Positions 54,153 through 64,000 of a DNA stretch of 64,000 nucleotides are shown piece by piece. The stretch's first letter is position 1. The number at the start of each line of letters is the position of its first letter. The DNA lies in assembly GCA_001655205.1 (NCBI GenBank), contig LPNZ01010005.1, positions 1 through 64,000 of the forward strand. The letters run 5' to 3'. Source of the DNA: Lenisia limosa (Eukaryota; Breviatea). The position numbers and the translations under genes are program-made. A model generated the notes under the pieces. The model saw only the letters and a program-made list of their open reading frames with translations, did no database searches and was not told the DNA's origin.

Positions 54153-55766
54153 ATGTCACAGTACCTCTCCTCTCTGCCTTTAAGGCAGCCATATGAGTCT
54201 CGAGTGTACGTTTAAAAATTATTTGTTTAACAATATGTAATTCCTCAGGTTCCATGCACAGCTTCAGGCCAAAACCCCAACCAAGCCGCAAACACCCTCG
54301 AAGCTCTCGCAAACGATTGCATCACGACACCGGTAGGCAATAACGGCTGTGAGATAGGGAAATCGGATTTATTTCGTTGTAGGGAAGTCCAAAGGGATGT
54401 CGTTCATCATGAAAAGGAAGTCAAAACGATTGCGGAACAGAAGATGGCAAGCGTAGCTTTTAGGTTTGCAGCTTTGTTTCCAGAAAGTGTTGATGTTATT
54501 AGCCAGTCGCGACGGTTGAAGTCCATTGTGGCAGACTCAATCGAAAGACTTCCTGGGATGGGTGGAGGAGCTTCTGCACAGCAGTCATCATCTTTCGCAT
54601 ATCGGTATCCTGATATTGCAATGGTAAGATTTAAACCGTTATTTGATAAACTGGTGCAAAATCTCTTATTGAAATTTTTGCTTGAATAAATTTTACATTT
54701 TAGAAGAGTCATGTGGATACAAGTAAACTGAAGACCAAGCCTGAAGGTGAGTGAGACGACTTGGTGGCTGACTGAGCAGAAGTTGATGCTATTACTGAGG
54801 CATATGCGCGCGACGTCATTGGCTTGAAGTCCACATTCCTTACCATGAAGGACGAAATCGAGGTAAGAAAGGAGATGGCTGAAACATACTGGTGTACCCC
54901 TTTTATTTAATTAGAAAACCGTTTTGGAGAATAGTACTCTTCGAGAGGAAAATTCTGATTATGTTGCCAAAAACACGTATCTTCAAGAGCGGGTTGACAC
55001 ACTGGAGGAGTTGCTAAAAGAAGGTTTGAATCCAATTTCTTAGTGTCAAAACTCATGCAATAGAAAGGGCACTTTCTTCCCAAAAAGTACATGATGCTTC
55101 CAAGATGGCCACTCACGAGAAGAATCAGGTAATCATACTAGTAACATATCACAAAGCTGGTATCCATGTCTTACCTTCACATAAAAGGTTGCTGGAGCCG
55201 CTACAACCGCCGTTATGACTATGGAGAGGGAAATTGAACTTATGGCTAGTTCTTTGCAACAGAAATCAAAGGTGAACTTGTACCTTTCGTTTTGTTTAAT
55301 GTTTCTAGGTCATAGCTGATTTGCAGGAAGAGTTATCATCACTTGAAGAAGAGAATGCTGCAATGTACACCGCGCTTAATGAGGTATATTACAGTATAGT
55401 ATAATATATGATATTATAGTTATTCAAAAGTATATGTCTCTAAATAAAATCTATGGAAACCAAAATGTGCCTTGCTGCGAAGATTATTTTACGTTTAATT
55501 TTTTTTTTTCTCATTTTTTTTTAGGTTGCTCAAGACCATCAGCATCTTGTTGAGGAACATGAGCTGGCACATGAAGCATTGGAAAAGGTAGGACATGCGT
55601 GAGGTTAATGACTGTCTTTTGTTTGGATGTTGTAACCAGTGCTCTTGAAATCACTGTGAGCTGACCTACTGTCAACCAGGTTCAACAAGAATGTATTGAC
55701 AGCCCCCATGCCCCTACCAGATACCACGCTAAGCGGCTTGAATTTGTGAGTTTGTTTGACAGCTAA
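54153..55766 (+). CDS. Coiled-coil protein, unknown function
   Basis: Start MSQYLSSLPLRQPYESRV at 54153, spliced in phase to FHAQLQAKTPTKPQ and then a long helical region: REVQRDVVHHEKEVKTIAEQ, FRFAALFPESVDVISQSRRL, LREENSDYVAKNTYLQERVD, TLEELLKE, VMTMEREIELMASSLQQKSK, VIADLQEELSSLEEENAAMY and VAQDHQHLVEEHELAHEALE. About ten exons agree in phase. There is no membrane segment or enzymatic motif. The last exon can be read through to a stop at 55766 (KRLEFVSLFDS), but it also has a strong donor (GTGAGTTTG) after KRLEF. From there it could splice to IAARLETALSHIP near 56990, making this the 5' part of a larger gene ending at 59355. Confidence 0.65.
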
Positions 55767-57031
55767 AGGATACATCATATATTATATATTACACCGTCCA
55801 TATATCTGTGAATTTTCCTCTATCTGTGAATTTTTTTGAAATATACGAAAACTGTTGCTAAAAATATGGCATAAAACTAAGAGAATTGTCATAACACTCT
55901 TGTTGCTAACAAAAAGGACAATAACTTTTATTTGTTGCTGACAACATTTTATTGTGGCGAGATTGCTGGTTATTTGTNNNNNNNNNNNNNNNNNNNNNNN
56001 NNNNNNNNNNNNNNNNNNNNNNNNNNNNNNNNNNNNNNNNNNNNNNNNNNNNNNNNNNNNNNNNNNNNNNNNNNNNNNNNNNNNNNNNNNNNNNNNNNNN
56101 NNNNNNNNNNNNNNNNNNNNNNNNNNNNNNNNNNNNNNNNNNNNNNNNNNNNNNNNNNNNNNNNNNNNNNNNNNNNNNNNNNNNNNNNNNNNNNNNNNNN
56201 NNNNNNNNNNNTGGACGGTGTGATATATCATGATATATAGTTGTAGCAATGAGAAATAAATAATAAAAAAAAGATAATATCTGGCCGAAGATGTCCACAT
56301 AATCACGCTGATTCACCCAATCATTTGCCATACCTTGAAAGTGCTTGCATTCCCTTGGCTTGTTCGGGGCCCTTGTACATGTGGTTCTTAGCAATATGGG
56401 CAACAACCTTGACGGTGAGGAGGGGGGTATANNNNNNNNNNNNNNNNNNNNNNNNNNNNNNNNNNNNNNNNNNNNNNNNNNNNNNNNNNNNNNNNNNNNN
56501 NNNNNNNNNNNNNNNNNNNNNNNNNNNNNNNNNNNNNNNNNNNNNNNNNNNNNNNNNNNNNNNNNNNNNNNNNNNNNNNNNNNNNNNNNNNNNNNNNNNN
56601 NNNNNNNNNNNNNNNNNNNNNNNNNNNNNNNNNNNNNNGTAAAATACTGTTTTTGAATAAATATACAAAAGTGAGAAACTAAACCGTGAGATAACACACA
56701 GTATCAGTTAGAAACCAGTACCTATCCTCTATTTTCACCCTCTGACCTTCCTGTCGTCTTCGGCGTTTTTGTTGTCGAGAACAATGAAAAGGCAGTCAAA
56801 ACNNNNNNNNNNCTCTTTTGGTTGTTTTTAATTGAAGTAAATTCTGAAGATGATCCTCAAAAATTCAATGAATTAACATTATATGATAAATACTGTAATA
56901 CTCAACTTATTCTCTCAAGGAAAATGTTCATTTGGCTTGTTTTCACAGATAGAGGAAAATTCACAGAATTATTGGGATGCTAACGGCTTCAGATAGCCGC
57001 GCGTCTTGAAACGGCTCTTTCACATATTCCA
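55767..57031. mobile_element. Repeat-rich, gapped stretch with inverted repeats
   Basis: Three N gaps (55979-56211, 56432-56638, 56803-56812) break this stretch. The 26-base sequence TCTGTGAATTTTCCTCTATC plus TGTGAA at 55805-55830 recurs as an exact reverse complement at 56942-56967. Separately, ACACCGTCCA at 55791-55800 recurs as TGGACGGTGT at 56212-56221. These are terminal-inverted-repeat signatures of one or two inserted elements. Minus-strand exon-like fragments lie inside: KVVAHIAKNHMYKGPEQAKG (about 56340-56420) and FDCLFIVLDNKNAEDDRKVR (about 56740-56802). The whole stretch may be an intron of a gene spanning 54153-59355. Confidence 0.55.
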
Positions 57032-59355
57032 ATGGGTAGTATCCAGGGAAAACCCATTCCAAAAGACCAAATCAATCTTCGAAAAGCACTGAGGAAGTGA
57101 GGTTTTTTTTTTTGTGTTCTATTCTGATATTTCTTCAGAGACAACAAACATCAGCTTGACGTTTTCTTTGAGAAACTGGAGAATGTCCTGACATCTCTTC
57201 CTTTAACACCCAATAACCCAACACATGCACCCAACACTTCCCCTCCTTCATCTCCTGTGTCCACACTCAATTTACCTCCGTCTTCTTCCTGCCCAAGCCA
57301 AATAGAAAACCTTCCCCCAAACAACACTGTCCCTAGCACCACCCCAAATGACCCCCTACCACCGCTTGGTCAGTCACGGATGCAAGAGTCCCAAATGGTC
57401 CAACTTACCGAGCCTGTTGATGACGTGTCATTTGATGAATCCCAAATGGAGGCTGAATCTGATACGGAGCCGGAGGAGACTGTTCCAGATCCGTTACAAG
57501 GCTTCAAAGGTCTAATCTTTCCCAGTGAAGGATTTCATGTTGTTAACCCTATTTCAGGTTTGCAGCTACATTATTGTTATGGTCTTCACAATTTAGCTCC
57601 CAAACTCCAATCCCCTGCTCCGAAGCCAAGCTACCTGTTTTTGTCGAAATTTGTTGCCACTAAGAAACGTAAGATAAGATTAGCGATAATGACCATTCTA
57701 GCCTATTCAGCTTTTTGCCAGACTTCCGATAAAGGGCCTATTGTCGTTGTCCTCCTTACACACTCCGGAGGGGTTCTCACTCTGCTGTTCCACCAGAATT
57801 TGGGTTGGCAAGGATTGTGTATCGTTTTTGGAAAGGTTCTATCTCTATCGTAGTTTGGTTGACTCCACAGGTTGCCGACTTCTGAATGTTCCCAGCAAAG
57901 ATGCAAGATATGATCCCAAAAACCCAAGTGAATTCCTGAACGTTTGTCGTTGCTATTTCCAACGAGTGTCACCTTTTAGAGCTTTATGCGACAGCCAAGT
58001 TCAACAAAGTGGATAGAAATTGTTCAGGTTGGGCTAATATAAAAATTGCTTATCAACCTTCTTATTACTTAATTAACCAGGATAAGTGTTGTACCCCATT
58101 GAGACGTCTTGAGATGTCTATTATTGTCAACACTCACAGAATCGCCCTTCTGACAACATCAGCATCTTCAACCCAAGGTTTGGTTGCTCTTTGATAGTAT
58201 TCATTAGACGCCATTTATATTGTTTAGGAGACGCCATGATTGCCCACTCAGAAAACTCGCACGCCTTTTCAAAGTTTTGTCATGTTGGTGGTTATTGATA
58301 TTATATGGTGTTTGAATTTTAGTTTGACCGAATATTTAGATTATGGGGGAGTCAGTGCCCCTCAGGAAGAACAAAAAGAAGTTTATTGCGAACCTTGACA
58401 CATCAGGTAGATAGGGTGCTTTTCTTGAGTATATGAACTTAATGGTGGTGTCAAATATTATCTCCAGCGTGACCAACTATTGTAATTTACCACTTTTACT
58501 CTGAAGATCGTCTGCTTGACGGGCCCTCAGCGTACTTCCGAACTCACAACAGCTCCGAAGTGGGCTTTTACTGCCCTAGTATCATGCCTGCAGGAAATAC
58601 GGACACTTTAGTGGGCCAAATCCGAGTATTATCAACTTTTTATTTCATGAAAGACACAAGGTTGAAACAAGCTCTGATGATTGAATCCCCTAACTAATGG
58701 CATTGCGTACAGCTATCCAGATAATGTCTAATACAACTAGGTTCGAAGGCAGTCACATGTTGGTCAAAGTCTCACAGTGATTGTTTTTGATGAGCGTCCC
58801 AATTACTCCCCTCTTCTTCCTGATCAGATTCTACTCTCCAAAAACTGTTGGTGCCTGGGTATCTTGCAGTATTGACCCACTCTTAGATCTTTTGATCGTT
58901 GTTCGACCCAATTCTGATCTCACTCGTGCTGAAGTTTGGCTAAGCTGTAGAAAACACGGCAATTATTCCCTTCCGTCACCCAAAATTGAGGGTTATGGAG
59001 TTTGTGGCTCCTTTCCATTCATTTTTCCCTGCAATATTTATGATTGATTCTCCTTCCTCTAATTAACACTCATAGTTTGATGGAGAGCTCCGCAATTTCA
59101 TTCTTGATACTTCTATTGTGTTTGAGAGGAATGTCTTGGCCCAAATTACAAACGCCGAAAGTATGCTGTTTATTTCCTTGCGACTTATTTCATTAGAAGG
59201 CACACCTGCATGGGGACGAGGGCTTCTCAATAAGGCAGCAATGCTCACGGTTTGTGAATATTTGTACATTGGACTGTAGTTAATGAACATACTCACCTCT
59301 TAGGCTCTTGAAGAAATGGGATATAACAAGAGGTTGAAAAAGAAGTCACGATAGG
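57032..59355 (+). CDS. Unidentified protein, disordered N-terminal half
   Basis: I do not recognise this gene. From MGSIQGKPIPKDQINLRKAL it continues DNKHQLDVFFEKLENVLTSL into a Pro/Ser/Thr-rich stretch (NPTHAPNTSPPSSPVSTLNL) and an acidic segment (MEAESDTEPEETVPDP). Later exons include PSYLFLSKFVATKK, a poorly resolved block at 57690-58020, LLDGPSAYFRTHNSSEVGFY, CPSIMPAGNT, FDERPNYSPLLPDQILLSKN, IDPLLDLLIVVRPNSDLTRA, FDGELRNFILDTSIVFERNV and the last exons EGTPAWGRGLLNKAAMLT and ALEEMGYNKRLKKKSR. The coding frame is open upstream of the chosen start (IAARLETALSHIP), so the true start may lie farther 5' and the protein may be fused to the coiled-coil region before it. No signal peptide or membrane segment. 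Confidence 0.5.
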
Positions 59356-59695
59356 TGCATTTTTGTTCTACAGGTCTTTTTTTGTATTGTTTCTTAAGTT
59401 CCAAGTTCTATCGTTCAGTTTCTTTATGTATCCTTATATCACCTAGTTCGTGAGAATCGAGAGATTTCAATGCTTACAAATTCAAATAGTATAATAAATG
59501 CGCCAAATACTGTACAAGAAGGGGGCCTCATCAAAAGAGAATCTTTGAGATATGAATTACTGTTCGAGCTGGAACCTTGGAGTCTACCAAAAAAACTAAA
59601 AATACATCACACAAGGAAACAAACATACAACCATAGCAGTCGAACTCAATGTGATAAGTCCCACTTTGGGAGCGTTTTCAGGCAAAGTGGAGGCT
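59356..59695. other. Convergent intergenic interval
   Basis: Spacer between two gene 3' ends, AT-rich on the left. Short open frames on both strands lack splice partners. I see no supported gene. Confidence 0.4.
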
Positions 59696-60655
59696 CTACT
59701 CAGTCTTGGCAATCTTGGCAGGAGGCTGGCCCTCAGGCTGGCCTTCTGCAGGCTTCTTCGCAGACTCCTCTGATTTGGGCACTGCCTGCTCGACCTTCTC
59801 AATCAACGCCGCTAAAGTGTGAGGTGAGTGCAATGAGCCCCAGGCTACGTATAAAAGCCAATCAGAAAGGACAACAAGGAACGTGGTTGTCATATTCCTT
59901 TTTCAAAAACAGGAAACGCTCATACAAGATGGACTTACTATATCATAAAGTTGGGAGCACTGAGAGAAATAAAGAGTTCAAAAGTCACAATATAAAAGAC
60001 AATGCTAATTGTGGACCCATCATTTGAAACAACAACACCAATACATTTTTGATGCTCTACAGTATACTCTCACTGAAGTCACCTCCACCTACTTGGTTCA
60101 TCACCTCCTTCCTGCAAAAACTTTTGATAGTACTCATCGTTCGACCATACTAAAAGGTCAGAAAAGGGGTCTTCGTCAAACTAAATCTGTTACCCCCCTG
60201 CTATTCTTCAAATGAGTTCACGCAACCTCAAATCAAAGCGGCATTCCCCCTCAAAAATATGATCCCACTAACATGCAACACCAGCGCTTTCACTGAGATT
60301 CTTAGGTCTCGCTACATTAACATGGAGGGTTCTTCCATACAGTTCACCCTTATCCATGTTGTCAACTGCAGCTTCAGCGTCCTCTTTGCTCTCATAAGTA
60401 ACAAAAGCGAAGCCCTTGTGCTCTCCTAAAGGTGTTACTCAAAGATTTGGATTTTGAATTATACAAAAACGTTACACTGACCGGATTTGGCGTCTGTGGG
60501 GAGCTCCAGTGAGAGGATATCACCAAAAGGAATAAAAGCAGCCCTCACGTCGTGCTCTTTCAGCTTATCGGCTAAACCACCTATTGAGTGAGATGAATTA
60601 CTCACGTAAACGGACACATACCGACATAGAGCACTCTTTTATCTGTTTTCATCAT
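59696..60655 (-). CDS. RRM protein related to the RNA-binding part of cyclophilin E
   Basis: Start MMKTDKRVLYVGGLADKLKE at 60655. The single RRM has RNP2 (VLYVGGL) and RNP1 (KGFAFVTYE), with AAFIPFGDILSLELP and AVDNMDKGELYGRTLHVNVA between and after. The phrases KRVLYVGGLA, AAFIPFGDI and the following VWSNDEYYQKF match the RRM and linker of PPIE (cyclophilin 33), a spliceosome-associated prolyl isomerase. Here the isomerase domain is absent. A final exon encodes AALIEKVEQAVPKSEESAKK and a Pro/Gln/Glu-rich tail ending AKIAKTE. Five or so exons join in phase, giving about 155 residues. It probably binds RNA in the nucleus. It is divergent from the sugar-transporter gene with 203 bases between starts. 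Confidence 0.85.
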
Positions 60656-60858
60656 CTTGGAAAGCTTATTTTTGGTATTATATACTTTAAACAGTTAAAG
60701 GTTCTAACACGTGCAATATGTATTACGGTTTAGAAGAGATTATCCAGATTATCTGATTTTTGAAAATTGTTTTAGATTCTCTCCTGGGGGCCTTATATGA
60801 GGCCATTATTCCAAGTTTTCAGAGCTTCTATGGCCTTTTATGACCACCAGAGAGTACC
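60656..60858. promoter_or_regulatory. Shared upstream region, RRM gene and sugar transporter
   Basis: Two hundred and three bases between divergent starts, AT-rich with TATTATATACTTTAAAC near 60675. Promoter assignment is positional only. Confidence 0.35.
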
Positions 60859-62462
60859 ATGAGTGAAAAAGCAGTTCCTACTCTCTTTGGGTTGCCCCTT
60901 GGGCTCGTAATTGCGGCGTTCTATGGTTGGTAGCAGTTATCTTGTTTGAACGTGCCTCTTTACCTTTCGCAGGTATCGTCTCGATTATGATCACATTCTT
61001 CAACAAGGCTGTTTTTGCCACCTTCGAATTCAAGTCCGCGAACATGTTGACACTTGGACAGGTATATTTGCTGTTGCTATTACTACCGTTAGCAAGGATC
61101 TCTTGTTCTCTCCTTTGAAATTTTTCAAAGCATCTGTTGAGAAACTTAATGATAGATGTGGTGTGAAGTTGGGCGGTTTTGACCGTGTAGATGCTTGTGG
61201 CATGGGCTGGTCTTCTTCTCCTTCGTCTCTTCAAGTTTGTTGAGTTCCCAGGTTTCAACCGCGACTTCGCCATGAAGGTGAGCTACAGGCACTTTCAATG
61301 ACACAATAGGTTCTTCCCCTTTGCATCTCATTCCTTCTCATGGTCATCACCGGACTCGGTGCACTCAAGTATCTCAACATTCCGATGTTCTCGTGAGGGG
61401 CTCTTTGGCGGTTTATTAGAAGAAATAGCCAATATACTACATGAATAGGGAAACATTGACGTCTTCAGACCCTTCTGGTCTTTTTTGTTAGAATTGTGTT
61501 TGGAGGGGGAGCCTTCTCATTTTCAATTCTTCTGTTATTTTGACGGTTGAATTGACAGTGTTTTAGAGCCCTTCGCCGCCTGACCACGTTCATGGTCATT
61601 GGCGGAGAGTTTGCCATTCTCGGAAAGATCATCCCAGGAAATGAGTTCTTCAGCATTTGTGTCATGATTGGAGGTTAGCTTGCTTAGTAAGAAGTTAACT
61701 GGAGCCTTTAGGAGCCACACTGGCCGGGTTCACTGATTTGACGTTCTCAATGATCGGATACGTTCTTGTGTTCCTCAACTGTCTTGTCACTGCTCTCTAT
61801 TTGGTTTTCATCAGGAAGGCCGGAGAGGCAACGGTGGGTGGATTAAGATGCAATTTCCGTTGCTTACGCACTAGAAAATGAACAGTTTCGGACTGATGTA
61901 CTACAACAACGTGATTTCTGCTCCGTTGATGTTCGTCCTGGTTTCCTTTACCGGTAAGAGAACTTTCATGCTTCTACCTCCCCCCCCCCCCTTTTTTTTT
62001 TNNNNNNNNNNNNNNNNNNNNNNNNNNNNNNNNNNNNNNNNNNNNNNNNNNNNNNGAGTACATCAGTCACCCTGGATTCATTGTAGGCGGTGATGGGGGT
62101 GTTCTTCTCACAATGTAGATTTGCTTCCTTGGCTCATGCTTCTTTGCACTTCTTCTCAACTTCTCTGTTTTCCTCTGTACTACCTACAACTCTGCGCTCG
62201 TAACTTCTGTGACCGGTTTGTGGACTGGTTATGTTGCCCCAAACTAACAGAGCAGGTCAGATCAAGAACATTTTGACAACCCTTGTTGGACTTTTCGCCT
62301 TTGGAGACGTTATCTTTGGTAAGGCAACTCTCTTTTCACGCTCACTTTCAAGATGCCATGAATTTAGTTGGACTTTTCATCTCCACTATTGGCTCATTGC
62401 ACTACGCATTCATCAAATTCCAACAACAACAGGCTCGCTTAAATGCAAAGCCGGAAAACTAA
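60859..62462 (+). CDS. Nucleotide-sugar transporter, SLC35D-like
   Basis: A multi-pass Golgi or ER antiporter exchanging a UDP- or GDP-sugar for the nucleoside monophosphate. Start MSEKAVPTLFGLPLGLVIAA at 60859. Hydrophobic exons follow: FFNKAVFATFEFKSANMLTL, VEFPGFNRDFAMK, LRRLTTFMVIGGEFAILGK, GATLAGFTDLTFSMIGYVLV, NSFGLMYYNNVISAPLMFVL and EYISHPGFI. Then come TYNSALVTSVTG, QIKNILTTLVGLFAFGDVIF and DAMNLVGLFISTIGSLHYAF, ending QARLNAKPEN. NNKAVF near the start, the YNN motif and the NSALTTSVTG-xxKN block are typical of the SLC35D/plant UTR group. An N gap (62002-62055) removes part of a loop. The substrate cannot be told from sequence; GDP- or UDP-sugars are both possible. Confidence 0.86.
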
Positions 62463-62573
62463 TGGTATTTAATTTTGTACAAATATACGACATGGATATT
62501 TTCACAGTTTACAATACTACACAGAAACATACCTAAAACAACTAAAATACAAACATAAGGTACCATAAAAATG

Positions 62574-64000
62574 TCATGAAGCGTGAGTGTACGTTTCTTC
62601 ACTTCCTTGATTCCACATTATCTCTAAATAGTAAGCTGCAGGAACACAGTTCATCAGCGTAAAGCAAGTGACCCACCTTGATCAGAGTCGTGCTTGGCGA
62701 TTTTTTTAAAGGCGACAGCAGGGCCTCTTGGGGACTTCCGATCGCGCGGTGACGGCAACTAAACTGTCACTTTTTTCGACTTATTGATCAAATTTAGGAG
62801 GAGTTTACCAAAGTATGGGGTCCTAGATGTAATAATTTTTCAACTGGTATTTCTATCGAGTGAAAAGTTGTCAGAAAAAAACTGGACAGACTGAAAAGTA
62901 CCGATTGCTTTTTGAGATTCCAGTCGCCTTAAGGCTACTGGACTTCAAAAATTTTCTTGGTTTCCCCATTGTGATCATTTCTTCTGCTGAAAGGAATGCT
63001 GGCGTGGTCGTAAAGACAAAATAAATCAAATATGTTTATTCTGGTGTGATTATTATTATTATTATTATAATCCATATTCACAGGAAGTTGTTCTTCCAAC
63101 TGACTGGTATGAGGTAAAAAATGTTGTTTCTCTCGAGACAAAATGAAACTCCTTAAAAAAAGTTGGATACAAAAAAAAAAAAAAAANNNNNNNNNNNNNN
63201 NNNNNNNNNNNNNNNNNNNNNAGAATGGAACCAATCTCAGGTCCCCATCCATGTAATATAGTATGTATATAACTCCTTCAATATCAAAGGAGGGGGTCAC
63301 AAAGCTCAACGTGCATTACAATAATCAGCCACAAACCCTCGGCGAGATCTGACTGAGCTGATGAGCCGTATTGGGGTGGCTGCCCTGCAGAAACGCAAAG
63401 GGCGGTGGCGACTGGTGCGATCTATGGGGGGACGGCGACCGGCGGCTTGGTGAGGCAGCCCGGTTGTACGGGTCAATTGGCCGGGAGTGCGGCGCTGACT
63501 GCGGCCGTCGCCGCCGCGTGCTTTCGGGGGTGCAGGCTGGGCGATTAAAGATACAAGGGATGATGTTGGGTAGACTTGTAATCAACTCTCAGCTTACAAG
63601 CAGAACTGGAGGGTGGAGGTGATGGGGAGCGAGATTTGGCTGAACTTGGCCTTGGCGGTGGGACTATAAACGTGAGCCAATATTCAGTGCGTGAGTTCAT
63701 ATGCAACAAGAGGGACGCAGCATACCCGAAAGCATGGGCTCAGGAGACGCAGAGGAGCAACGCTGAACCTTGGCAGTTATAAACAACTTATCGTATTTGG
63801 CCTTTGAAACAAACCAAACCTTGGGTAGGGGCAGCATGGGAGGTCGGCTAGATGAGAGGAGAGATGCCGTGTCAAACTGAAATGTTAGGATAGAGAACTT
63901 CGGAGTTCAGTTGCTATCTTGCTTGTGTGTATGGGGGGAGGGAGGGATAAATAATACATGATAATTACAACACGTTTGGATACGTTTAGAGCCCCCCCCC
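62574..64000 (-). CDS. Ser/Arg/Pro-rich protein, 5' end outside the window
   Basis: Minus-strand exons encode FDTASLLSSSRPPMLPLPKV, VWFVSKAKYDKLFITAKVQR, VPPPRPSSAKSRSPSPPPSS and an Arg/Pro-rich block (63330-63540) open in two frames. The last two exons, LPSPRDRKSPRGPAVAFKKI then AKHDSDQ joined to AYYLEIMWNQGSEETYTHAS, end at 62574. An exon near 62937-63165 reads QLEEQLPVNMDYNNNNNNHT and may belong to this gene or be intron. The charged low-complexity character suggests a nuclear or cytoskeletal disordered protein, but there is no diagnostic domain. It is convergent with the sugar transporter, with only 111 bases between stops. An N gap (63187-63221) interrupts it, and the window ends in a C-run. 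Confidence 0.55.

Noticed and set aside
57760-57880. A frame reading RIVYRFWKGSISIVVWLTP resembles a strand pair of a jelly-roll capsid protein, suggesting an integrated viral fragment.
   Set aside because: No splice phase links this frame to neighbouring exons, two other frames are also open there, and no second capsid motif is present.

Overview
The window is nuclear DNA from a unicellular eukaryote. About twenty genes lie on both strands a few hundred bases apart or less. Nearly all are cut into short exons by GT-AG introns of roughly 20 to 70 nt, so long open frames are rare and most genes had to be rebuilt exon by exon. An LRRC23-like axonemal protein suggests a flagellate. A class-VII-like MyTH4-FERM myosin and a Golgi pH regulator fit an amorphean protist (amoebozoan, apusozoan or holozoan relative), but I cannot fix the lineage. 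Many N gaps begin or end in C or G homopolymers, which suggests a short-read draft assembly.

Layout. 0-10 kb: CHTF8 (minus), a small coiled-coil protein, a short unknown protein, a TPR protein with a C-terminal SGNH-hydrolase domain, and a UPF0132/DUF4870-like membrane protein whose last intron carries a Tc1/mariner-like non-autonomous element. 9.9-14.5 kb: a hormone-sensitive-lipase-family hydrolase (minus) with anomalies near its catalytic Asp. 15.6-28.8 kb: one very large myosin (motor, IQ array, coiled coil, Pro-rich, MyTH4-FERM-SH3-MyTH4-FERM); one of its introns carries a tRNA-Pro(AGG) fragment and duplicated repeats. 29-42 kb: an alpha-helical protein, a Cys-rich type I surface protein, a CS/PIH1-like protein, eIF3K, an LRRC23-like protein and a uridine-cytidine kinase. 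42.5-49 kb: an LRR protein, a Ser/Pro-rich protein and a ZIP metal transporter. 49-54 kb: a Golgi pH regulator convergent with PIG-C, their 3' coding ends apparently overlapping. 54-59.4 kb: a coiled-coil protein and an unidentified protein, perhaps one gene, separated by a repeat-rich gapped stretch. 59.7-64 kb: a PPIE-like RRM protein lacking the cyclophilin domain, a nucleotide-sugar transporter, and a Ser/Arg/Pro-rich protein running off the end.

The genes do not form a pathway; this is ordinary compact chromosome. PIG-C, the sugar transporter, the pH regulator and the surface protein all belong to secretory-pathway biology, but nothing in the sequence shows co-regulation. I found no CRISPR, secondary-metabolite or defence-like cluster. 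The most unusual items are the ultra-short introns, the TPR-SGNH protein, the mariner-like element, the tRNA lodged in the myosin intron, the altered lipase and the overlapping PIG-C/GPHR ends.
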